This document shows, piece by piece, positions 18,916 to 24,870 of a stretch of DNA of 32,618 nucleotides. Under the pieces are notes generated by a model. That model had not been told where the DNA came from. It was given only the letters and a program-made list of their open reading frames with translations, and did no database searches. Numbering within the stretch: the stretch's first letter is position 1; each line of letters begins with the position of its first letter. Position numbers and translations under genes: made by a program. Origin of the DNA: an uncultured Lactobacillus sp. (GTDB lineage: Bacteria > Bacillota > Bacilli > Lactobacillales > Lactobacillaceae); contig NZ_CAJURR010000006.1 in assembly GCF_910589175.1 (NCBI RefSeq), positions 52,274-84,891 on the forward strand, given 5' to 3'.

Positions 18916-18942
18916 TTAAAAATTTGGGATAGTAGGGTACAT
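18916..18942 (-). CDS. Putative 8-residue leaderless signalling peptide MYPTIPNF
   Basis: An ATG at 18940-18942 opens an eight-codon ORF, Met-Tyr-Pro-Thr-Ile-Pro-Asn-Phe, ending in TAA at 18916-18918. AAAGGAG (18950-18956) lies 7 nt upstream, one of the best ribosome binding sites in the window. No in-frame start codon lies upstream that would add a leader. It falls between the rgg gene and the bacteriocin gene, on the same strand, 37 nt before the bacteriocin ATG. By analogy with SIP (MWLLLLFL), the leaderless 8-residue activator of the Rgg protein RopB, I infer a peptide pheromone for the adjacent Rgg. It could instead be a leader ORF tuning bacteriocin translation. Confidence 0.6.
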   Translation of the reverse strand: MYPTIPNF

Positions 18943-18985
18943 AGAATATCTCCTTTCCTTTTCTGATTCTGATAAGATAACTAAA

Positions 18986-19005
18986 ATTATACGGACTATA
19001 TTATA
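18986..19005 (-). promoter_or_regulatory. Promoter region of the peptide/bacteriocin operon
   Basis: Two consensus -10 hexamers TATAAT lie on the minus strand at 18986-18991 and 19000-19005. Neither has a good -35 at 16-18 bp; that position for the proximal one falls in the rgg terminator stem. A strong -10 with a poor -35 fits a promoter needing an activator such as Rgg. Confidence 0.5.
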
Positions 19006-19040
19006 AAAAATAAGAATGCTCGTATTTGAGCATTCTTATT
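19002..19040 (-). terminator. rgg terminator overlapping its stop codon
   Basis: A perfect 13-bp inverted repeat (19009-19021 with 19028-19040) with a 6-nt loop is followed on the minus strand by TTTTTTATAA. One arm contains the rgg stop codon (19036-19038). It also covers the expected activator/-35 zone of the promoter downstream. Confidence 0.8.
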
Positions 19041-19848
19041 TGGGCAATAAAGAACTAATTCGAGTATCTCCGCATTCTTCCAAGAGAGATTTAATAGCCT
19101 GTAGTTTAATAAAATCTTTCTTTAGAAAAGCTTTGAAGTATAAATTGATTATTCTGTAATGGCTTAAAGAGGGGTCAATAGAGAGATTATCAAGTAGGGT
19201 AAAGCATTGATACCAAATTTTTTTGTTAGGGAAAGAATGTGTGTAATAAAGATAATTAAGAGTGACAGATGAAATAAGTTTTTGAACTTTTAGAGAGAAA
19301 GTACTAATATTTGAATATTTTTTAATGACACTTGTCATATGAATATCTAAACTTTCTGGAGAAAGAAACATTGTTGCGCTCCCAAAGAAGGAAAGCATCA
19401 TTAAATCGTTTGACCAATTTTCATTTTTGAAAAGTTGAAATTGAATATAATTTTTTACTTCACTAGGAATATCTTTTACATTTTGAGTTAGCATAGCTTT
19501 TAAAAGAATTATTTGGTAAATCGTGAATTTTGATAAAGACATTTTTTCAGATTTACCAAATAAATAGTTTAATTCATTTGTATTTTGTTCAAAAAATGCA
19601 GTCTTTAATTCATGTAGTAGCTGTGTTTCAGAATCTTTTCCTGTTTGTGGTGATAATACTTGCTTAAAAAAGAAGGCAGGAGAGATATGGTGAAATTCAA
19701 GGAGCTTGAGTAAAACCGAGGCAGAAATATCATGTAAATCTTTCTCAACTTTACCATATTGAGATCGAGACATGATATTTGCTGCCATTTCTTTTTGAGT
19801 TAAATTTAGTTTTAAACGTTCATCTTTTAAAGCTTCTCCAATTGTCAT
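19036..19848 (-). CDS. Rgg/GadR/MutR-family peptide-responsive transcription regulator
   Basis: A 270-residue protein. Residues 1-62 form an Xre-type helix-turn-helix with the family hallmarks IGEALKDERLKLNLTQKEMA and SRSQYGKVEKDLHDIS. The rest is all-helical, consistent with the TPR-like repeat domain that binds short peptides in Rgg proteins. It is slightly shorter than the usual 280-300. GGAG lies 8 nt before the ATG at 19846-19848. The gene lies directly upstream of a possible 8-residue peptide ORF and a bacteriocin operon on the same strand, and divergent from two membrane protein genes. It is most likely the switch for one or both. Activation by a peptide is inference. Confidence 0.88.
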   Translation of the reverse strand: MTIGEALKDERLKLNLTQKEMAANIMSRSQYGKVEKDLHDISASVLLKLLEFHHISPAFFFKQVLSPQTGKDSETQLLHELKTAFFEQNTNELNYLFGKSEKMSLSKFTIYQIILLKAMLTQNVKDIPSEVKNYIQFQLFKNENWSNDLMMLSFFGSATMFLSPESLDIHMTSVIKKYSNISTFSLKVQKLISSVTLNYLYYTHSFPNKKIWYQCFTLLDNLSIDPSLSHYRIINLYFKAFLKKDFIKLQAIKSLLEECGDTRISSLLPK

Positions 19849-19880
19849 CGTTCATTCTCCAAAATAAAATTTATTTTTAG

Positions 19881-19931
19881 ATTAAAACATTATTAATAAA
19901 ATATTGCAAATATTTTCTAAGATGATATTAT
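19881..19931. promoter_or_regulatory. Divergent promoters sharing a palindromic TTGCAA -35
   Basis: TTGCAA (19904-19909) is its own reverse complement. On the plus strand it is followed after 16 bp by TATTAT (19926-19931), facing the membrane protein genes. On the minus strand it is followed after 17 bp by TTTAAT (19881-19886), facing rgg. Both could not be occupied at once. The region is AT-rich, so chance matches are possible. Confidence 0.45.
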
Positions 19932-19952
19932 TTTAGATAAAATAATCTAAAA
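19931..19952. promoter_or_regulatory. Inverted repeat TTTTAGAT-N6-ATCTAAAA, candidate operator
   Basis: A perfect 8-bp inverted repeat with a 6-nt gap lies at the start-site side of the plus-strand -10 element. The half-site TTTTAGAT occurs again at 19875-19882, next to the -10 proposed for rgg. The position suits a repressor or Rgg operator. Confidence 0.5.
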
Positions 19953-20011
19953 AATTGTGGTAATCTGTGTATTTGTTTCTAAATTAATCAAATAAAAAGG
20001 AAGGTGAGTAG

Positions 20012-20569
20012 ATGGACGATAAAAGATGGATTGAACTAGCTAAAAGACGAAAGCAAGATAAGTATTTTGGCATTATCAGCTTATTGATTGCTTTGATGAT
20101 GGTTTTCTTTACATTGAAAAATATTGGTTGGCTACTTACTTTCATTGTCGTAGCAGTTATTCTCTACTATTGGATTGATGTGGAACAGATGCTTGAAGAC
20201 AGTAAGGCAATTAATAGGACGCAGAAGATTATTTTTATTATCCTTGGAATAGTTTATGAGCTGACTAGTATTGTTTTTGCTTTCATTAATTTAAATTATT
20301 TATTACTAGCTTTTGGCATTATAAGTGCAGGATATTTAGGCTTTAAGACAAACGCGGTATTTCGTAAAGATTTGAAGAATAAAAAGTTAAAATTTGGGGA
20401 GAGTGTAGTCGCAAGTTGTATCGGGCTCGGAGCTGCAAGCTTGCTTATATTACTAACTCCTAAAGACATTCTTTGGCTATTTCTTTTGGTTTTTGCTTTA
20501 GCTTATAATCTGATTCACCTAATTGTCAGAATTAAGGTTGAACATGACGGAACTAACCGAGAACTATAG
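20012..20569 (+). CDS. Six-helix membrane protein of unknown function, paralogue 1
   Basis: A 185-residue protein with a short charged N-terminus and six hydrophobic stretches in three pairs (about 19-35, 40-55, 73-92, 96-111, 132-148 and 152-171). It ends in NLIHLIVRIKVEHDGTNREL. The paired-helix layout recalls small DUF308/HdeD-like proteins, but I cannot assign it firmly. GGAAGGTGAG precedes the ATG. It is followed after 21 bp by a clear paralogue and lies divergent from rgg. Small multi-helix proteins beside bacteriocin loci are often immunity proteins, so that role is possible but unproven. Confidence 0.75.
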   Translation: MDDKRWIELAKRRKQDKYFGIISLLIALMMVFFTLKNIGWLLTFIVVAVILYYWIDVEQMLEDSKAINRTQKIIFIILGIVYELTSIVFAFINLNYLLLAFGIISAGYLGFKTNAVFRKDLKNKKLKFGESVVASCIGLGAASLLILLTPKDILWLFLLVFALAYNLIHLIVRIKVEHDGTNREL

Positions 20570-20590
20570 AAAAAAGAAAGGGATGAGTAG

Positions 20591-21136
20591 ATGCGCCCAG
20601 ACTTAATTCTTAAAAATAGAAAGTTGAATCATATTATCGGCATAATAGGAATCATTCTGAGTATTGTAGTGATATTTTTAGCCTTAAAAAATGTAAGCTG
20701 GGTATATCGACTAGTGGCAGTATGTGCAATTATTTATTACCTTATTGATATGGAACAAAAATTAGAAGAAGACCACGCAATTACAAAAATAGGCCGAGAA
20801 ATTGTAGTTGTAATTGGTAGTTTTTATATAGGCTTTAGCATAATTTGTGCCTTTATAAATATTGATCTCTTATTAAGGTTGGCTGGAATCATAGGTTCAG
20901 GCTATTTAGGATTTAAGACCTATCAGATGATTAGAGAAGGAATTCTGAATAAGAAATTGAAATTAGCTGATAGTTTAGTAGCAACTTTTTTAGGTGTTTT
21001 TCCAGCTATTTTACTAATTATTTATGCATTTATTGCTTTTTGGATAATTTTATTAGCATTAACTTTGCTGTATAATTTAATCCATTTGATAGTTAGAATT
21101 AAAGTTGAACGTGGTTCAACGAATCGCCAATTCTAA
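20591..21136 (+). CDS. Six-helix membrane protein of unknown function, paralogue 2
   Basis: A 181-residue protein with the same topology as its upstream neighbour. Clear shared blocks are YYLIDMEQKLEEDHAI (compare YYWIDVEQMLEDSKAI), GYLGFKT, LKLADSLVA and the tail NLIHLIVRIKVE-(4)-NR. The two therefore arose by tandem duplication and have since diverged widely. A ribosome site AAAGGGATGAG lies before the ATG. Co-transcription with the first is likely (21-bp gap, shared terminator at 21138-21189). Possible roles are the same as for its partner; no catalytic residues are evident. Confidence 0.75.
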   Translation: MRPDLILKNRKLNHIIGIIGIILSIVVIFLALKNVSWVYRLVAVCAIIYYLIDMEQKLEEDHAITKIGREIVVVIGSFYIGFSIICAFINIDLLLRLAGIIGSGYLGFKTYQMIREGILNKKLKLADSLVATFLGVFPAILLIIYAFIAFWIILLALTLLYNLIHLIVRIKVERGSTNRQF

Positions 21137-21137
21137 A

Positions 21138-21189
21138 ACAAAAAAGGTAGAGTATTCGATTTTTAGGTCGAGTACTCTACCTTTTTTGT
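21138..21189. terminator. Bidirectional terminator
   Basis: A 17-bp perfect arm pair (21138-21154 with 21173-21189), extended by TCGA/TCGA beyond one mismatch, has A-runs and T-runs at its ends. It separates the plus-strand membrane genes from the minus-strand deformylase homologue. Confidence 0.9.
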
Positions 21190-21218
21190 GAAAAATATTA
21201 TACGTAAAAAATTTTTAA

Positions 21219-21632
21219 TTAAATCAAAACTCCATTACAATGATCAACTTCATGTTGAATTACCTCAGCAGTAAAATCAGAGAAACTTTGCTGCCGAGTT
21301 TCTAAATTCTCATTTTGATATTTAACTGTAATGTTCTTGTATCTTTCAGTTGGACGTTCTCCAGTTAAAGAAAGGCATCCCTCATAAGCTAAATATTTAT
21401 CATCTTGGGCCACAACGATTGGGTTAAGCATCACAATTGGGAGTGGTCCAACAAATAAAGCAATAATTCTCTTTTGAACGCCAATCATATTTGCGGCGAG
21501 GCCAGCTGCTCTATCCTTATTAGCCAGTAAAGTGTCCTTTAAATCAGTGGCTGCTCCTAAATCTTGTTTAGTTGCTGGTAGAGACTTAAATTTTAAAGAA
21601 AGTTCATCATGAATAATAGGTTTGACTGCCAT
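21219..21632 (-). CDS. Peptide deformylase homologue lacking the usual motif-1 Gln
   Basis: A 137-residue protein of the polypeptide deformylase fold. Motif 2 EGCLS (metal-ligand Cys) and motif 3 QHEVDH (two His ligands and the catalytic Glu) are intact. Motif 1, normally GxGLAAxQ, reads AAGLAANM: the first Gly is Ala and the Gln that stabilises the reaction intermediate is Met. It is shorter than housekeeping deformylases (about 160-185). It likely still binds metal; deformylation may be weak, or the substrate different. GGAG lies about 10 nt before the ATG. It forms a single-gene unit. Confidence 0.85.
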   Translation of the reverse strand: MAVKPIIHDELSLKFKSLPATKQDLGAATDLKDTLLANKDRAAGLAANMIGVQKRIIALFVGPLPIVMLNPIVVAQDDKYLAYEGCLSLTGERPTERYKNITVKYQNENLETRQQSFSDFTAEVIQHEVDHCNGVLI

Positions 21633-21696
21633 AAAAATAATTCTCCATTGTTATTTTTATCCTAATTATCGCATATTACTCGCAGAAAATTTAAGT

Positions 21697-22182
21697 TTAA
21701 TTATTTTTTCTTTCTTTAATTGCAATACGAATCGAATTTATTACCCGGGCAATAATGATCAATATCCCTACAAATAATGAAAGGTAGCCTAATGGAATTA
21801 AAAAGAAGTTTTCGTGTAAAAAACCATTACTATCAATATAAGAAACAGAAGCAGCACTAATTAAGAAGAAAATAATTCCTAAAATAATAAATGCACTCCC
21901 AATGATAGTAGTGACCATATTAAATTTGGCTGCACGTGTTCTTTTACCATCATTAATCAAAGTTTGCTCAATTTTATTCATCTTTTTATCTCCTAAAATT
22001 AATTCATCAAGGGAAACACCAAATGTTTCTGCAATCAAAATAATCATTTCAAAATCTGGAAGGTTACGATTATTTTCCCAGTTAGAAATAGCCTGTCGAG
22101 TTACATTCAGTTTCTTGGCCATCTCTTCCTGAGTTATGTTGTTTTCTTTTCGGATGCGTTTTATTTGTTCGTTAAATTCCAT
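21697..22182 (-). CDS. Xre-type HTH regulator with two C-terminal membrane helices
   Basis: A 161-residue protein. Residues 5-60 are a clear Xre helix-turn-helix (IKRIRKENNITQEEMAKKL, VTRQAISNWENNRNLPD, SLDELILGD). A charged linker leads to two hydrophobic helices (about 88-110 and 126-146) with a short outside loop, then IRIAIKERKNN. This is a membrane-tethered regulator, a common small-family design in lactobacilli; it may sense envelope state or be held at the membrane. Its target is unknown. It is transcribed alone. Confidence 0.85.
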   Translation of the reverse strand: MEFNEQIKRIRKENNITQEEMAKKLNVTRQAISNWENNRNLPDFEMIILIAETFGVSLDELILGDKKMNKIEQTLINDGKRTRAAKFNMVTTIIGSAFIILGIIFFLISAASVSYIDSNGFLHENFFLIPLGYLSLFVGILIIIARVINSIRIAIKERKNN

Positions 22183-22221
22183 TTTGCCTCACCTCGTAAT
22201 TTAATTTAATGAAAATTGAGT

Positions 22222-22275
22222 CAAAAAAAACAAGCTAGCAATGCTTGCATCTTAATAGATAGCATTACTAGCTTG
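22222..22275 (-). terminator. Terminator of purine permease 1
   Basis: CAAGCTAG (22231-22238) pairs with CTAGCTTG (22268-22275), and AATGC/GCATT pair inside past one mismatch. A T-run (TTTTTTTT) follows on the minus strand. Confidence 0.85.
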
Positions 22276-22290
22276 AAAAAAGATTATTAA

Positions 22291-23604
22291 TTAACCCATA
22301 TTAGTAATTAAGAAGAAGATAACAAAGATTACAAATAAAATGTACATCATTGGAGATACTTCTTTATAGCGCTTAGAAGCAATCATGGTAATTGGATAGG
22401 CGATCATTCCTAATGCTAACCCATCAGAGATGGAGTAAGTTAATGGCATACCAACTACTACTAGGAAGGATGGAAAGGCAATTTCAAAGTTATCCCAATG
22501 GATATGTTTAAGATTACCTGCCATCAAAACTCCGACTATGATTAAGGCTGGAGCCGTTACAGTGGTTGGAATTACTGCTAAAAGCGGACTGAAGATCATT
22601 GAGATTAAAAATAGAATACCAACGAAAATAGCAGTTAAACCAGTTCTACCACCCATTGCGATACCAGCACTTGATTCAACAGAAGTACCAAGTGGCGCAG
22701 TACCTAACACAGACCCTTCAACCATAGCTAGTGAGTCTGACAAGAAAGCTTTCCCAATCCGTGGAATCTTACCATTTTTATCAACCATTCCGGCTTGTTG
22801 TGTCATACCAATTAAGGTACCAGCGGTATCAAAGAATGTAACAAGTAAGAATGTTAAAACAACCATAAATAGTTGTGGTGTATTGATATCTTTTAAGTGA
22901 AATACTGCTTGACCAAAGGTTGGAGCAATACTTGGAGCACCTGAAACAATACCATGTGGCATTGGAATTTGACCAATAATCATTCCGAAAATAGCAGTTA
23001 CAATCATTCCGATGAAAATTGAGCCCGGTACTTTAGCTGCCATTAAGATGACAGTCAAGATTAAACCAAATAGGGTGATCCAAACTGCTGGATTGTTAAA
23101 TGAACCAAGACCAACAAGAGATGATTTATTGTCAACGATCAATTTACCATTTTGCAATCCAATAAAAGCAATGAACAAGCCGATACCAGCAGAAATTGCA
23201 TATTTTAAATCTTGAGGAATTGCGTCAACAACTTTTTCACGAAGTTTTAAAACAGTAATTAAAATGAACAAAATTGAAGCAACTAACACACTAGCTAGAG
23301 CGGTTTGCCAATTGATATGCATTCCGATAACAACGTTATATGAGAAAAAGGCTGCACTACCAAGTGTTGGTGCCAAAGCAATAGGATAATTTGCAATAAA
23401 TCCCATCAAGAAACAACCAATTGCTGTTGCAATAGCAGTAACAGTAAAGGCAGCTCCTTTATTAATACCAGCTGCACTTAAAATATTAGGGTTAACAAAA
23501 AGGATGTATGACAATGAAACAAACGTAGTTAAGGCTGCAATTAATTCACGTTTGACATTAGTATGAGCATCCTCTAAATGAAAGATTTTGTCTAAAAATT
23601 GCAT
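22291..23604 (-). CDS. pbuG: AzgA/PbuG-type purine permease 1 (guanine/hypoxanthine)
   Basis: A 437-residue NCS2-type transporter that would import purine bases with protons. Family blocks are LTTFVSLSYILFVNP near the start, ANYPIALAPTLG, FFDTAGTLIGMTQQAG, ESSAGIAMGGRTGLTA and GMPLTYSISDGLALG. It is the most diverged of three paralogues here: it has GSAAFFSY where the others have GINAFFAY or GLNAFFTY. The second of two adjacent ATGs is preferred, as GGAG then lies 5 nt upstream. A guanine-type riboswitch and terminator precede it, which points to guanine or hypoxanthine as substrate. Confidence 0.9.
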   Translation of the reverse strand: MQFLDKIFHLEDAHTNVKRELIAALTTFVSLSYILFVNPNILSAAGINKGAAFTVTAIATAIGCFLMGFIANYPIALAPTLGSAAFFSYNVVIGMHINWQTALASVLVASILFILITVLKLREKVVDAIPQDLKYAISAGIGLFIAFIGLQNGKLIVDNKSSLVGLGSFNNPAVWITLFGLILTVILMAAKVPGSIFIGMIVTAIFGMIIGQIPMPHGIVSGAPSIAPTFGQAVFHLKDINTPQLFMVVLTFLLVTFFDTAGTLIGMTQQAGMVDKNGKIPRIGKAFLSDSLAMVEGSVLGTAPLGTSVESSAGIAMGGRTGLTAIFVGILFLISMIFSPLLAVIPTTVTAPALIIVGVLMAGNLKHIHWDNFEIAFPSFLVVVGMPLTYSISDGLALGMIAYPITMIASKRYKEVSPMMYILFVIFVIFFLITNMG

Positions 23605-23628
23605 CATTTCTCCAACATAAAATAAAAA

Positions 23629-23678
23629 TGAAAAAAGGACACAGTTTACCCAAAAGCCACGGGTAAAAGATGTCCTTT
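23629..23678 (-). terminator. Riboswitch expression-platform terminator
   Basis: On the minus strand AAAGGACA (23671-23678) pairs with TGTCCTTT (23634-23641), and TTTACCC/GGGTAAA pair inside. A T-run follows. It lies between the aptamer and the permease start, as expected for transcriptional control. Confidence 0.8.
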
Positions 23679-23699
23679 AAAGCAATTTATGACGTCTGA

Positions 23700-23766
23700 T
23701 ACCTATAGTCCTGAATTTATGGCTCAGGGTAGATACTGTCGACCTTATTTCGACGATATATAGATA
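23700..23766 (-). ncRNA. Purine (guanine-type) riboswitch aptamer
   Basis: On the minus strand the P1 arms TATCTATA (23759-23766) and TATAGGTA (23700-23707) pair over 8 bp. P2 is GTCGA/TCGAC with an AATAAGG loop; the J2/3 segment TATCTACC is followed by P3 CCTGA/TCAGG. The 3' junction reads GGACTATA; the Cys-equivalent base that reads the ligand is C, as in guanine/hypoxanthine aptamers, not U as in adenine aptamers. It should turn off the downstream permease when guanine is plentiful. Confidence 0.85.
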
Positions 23767-23781
23767 ACTTGATTGTTAAGT

Positions 23782-23810
23782 ATTCTAGCAGATATTTACT
23801 AGATAGGCAA
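23782..23810 (-). promoter_or_regulatory. Promoter of the riboswitch/permease 1 transcript
   Basis: On the minus strand TTGCCT (23805-23810), a 17-bp spacer and TAGAAT (23782-23787) with an extended TGC upstream. The start site would fall just before the aptamer. Confidence 0.75.
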
Positions 23811-23836
23811 ATAAGCTACAAAATTTCCTGGGAAAT

Positions 23837-23861
23837 AAAAGCACCACTTAGTGGTGCTTTT
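23837..23861. terminator. Terminator of the SDR/aldehyde dehydrogenase/AraC operon
   Basis: An 11-bp perfect hairpin, AAAAGCACCAC/GTGGTGCTTTT with a 3-nt loop, lies 6 bp past the AraC-type stop and just upstream of the riboswitch promoter. Confidence 0.85.
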
Positions 23862-23866
23862 TGGTA

Positions 23867-24847
23867 TTAGAGCTGCTTTTTATATTCGCTGATACTCATA
23901 CCTTTCCAAATAGTAAAGGCACGTAAGAAGGAATTAAGTTCTTGATATCCAAGTAAGTAGGCAATATCATTTGTTGTCATATCAGTGTTTTTAAGGTAAT
24001 TGATAGCGAGCATTTCTCTAGTAGAGTTTAATTGCTTTTGAAAAGTAGTTTTTTCACTGCTTAATTTTCTTTGAAGAGTACGTTTTGAATAACCTAATTT
24101 TTCTGCTACATCATCAATCGTGAATTCGCCACTTGGAAGTAGTTCAACTAATGCACTACGAACACGCGAACTCATTGATTCATCAACGTCTAGTTCAGAT
24201 AAACGTTTAGTAAGTTCAGGTTTAAAGTAATCCCACATTGCTTGATTATAGCTAATAAAGTTTAAATCTAAATCTTTATTAGAAAAGACAATGGTGTTTT
24301 TGTCCGATTTTTTGAATTGAGAATTAAAAAAGTTCTTTATATCTAAATTATTTTCAACAAATGTGGTGGTGATTTGTTGAGGAGAAATATTAGTTTTAGT
24401 AGTTTGGCGCATTAAGCCCACTAAAAAAGCAAACTCGCTTAAAACAATAAATTGAGGTAGAGAGTATTTTGAATCACTTGGAGTTAAGGTGATTGAGGTA
24501 GTATTTTCATCTTGAGATACTTTAAAAGTTAGAGGTCCAATTAATTTTTTATATTTAGCTAACCGTTTGATAAAGGTATGACCATTTTTACTACAATAAG
24601 CGGCAAAAATTGGAGGAGAAAAGGATTCGATTTGGTTAGTTGTTGCTATTTTAATTGGGGTAAATTCATCTTCAATTTGTGAACCAATAGCCTCTAAGAA
24701 ATTGTAGTATTCGTGTTCATTCATAGTAGGATGCAATTTTTTAAAAGTATCTTCTGGAAGGTCTGCCTTTTTAAGAGCTTCTTCAACGTTTAAGTTATAT
24801 TGTGTAAGTAACTCTTCATAGCGGCCATCTAAGACGAAATTTTTCAT
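23867..24847 (-). CDS. AraC-family transcription regulator
   Basis: A 326-residue protein. The N-terminal part (about 1-190) resembles the arabinose-binding-like domain of the OruR/ArgR group of AraC regulators. The C-terminal part (about 225-326) is a double helix-turn-helix, with GEFTIDDVAEKLGYSKRTLQRKL as the first and TTNDIAYLLGYQELNSFLRAFTIWKG as the second, closing with MSISEYKKQL. It is the last gene of an operon with an aldehyde dehydrogenase (23 bp upstream) and an SDR enzyme, so it probably controls that operon in response to a substrate. The effector is not known. Confidence 0.88.
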   Translation of the reverse strand: MKNFVLDGRYEELLTQYNLNVEEALKKADLPEDTFKKLHPTMNEHEYYNFLEAIGSQIEDEFTPIKIATTNQIESFSPPIFAAYCSKNGHTFIKRLAKYKKLIGPLTFKVSQDENTTSITLTPSDSKYSLPQFIVLSEFAFLVGLMRQTTKTNISPQQITTTFVENNLDIKNFFNSQFKKSDKNTIVFSNKDLDLNFISYNQAMWDYFKPELTKRLSELDVDESMSSRVRSALVELLPSGEFTIDDVAEKLGYSKRTLQRKLSSEKTTFQKQLNSTREMLAINYLKNTDMTTNDIAYLLGYQELNSFLRAFTIWKGMSISEYKKQL

Positions 24848-24870
24848 TTAATTACCTCATTTTATCGTTT

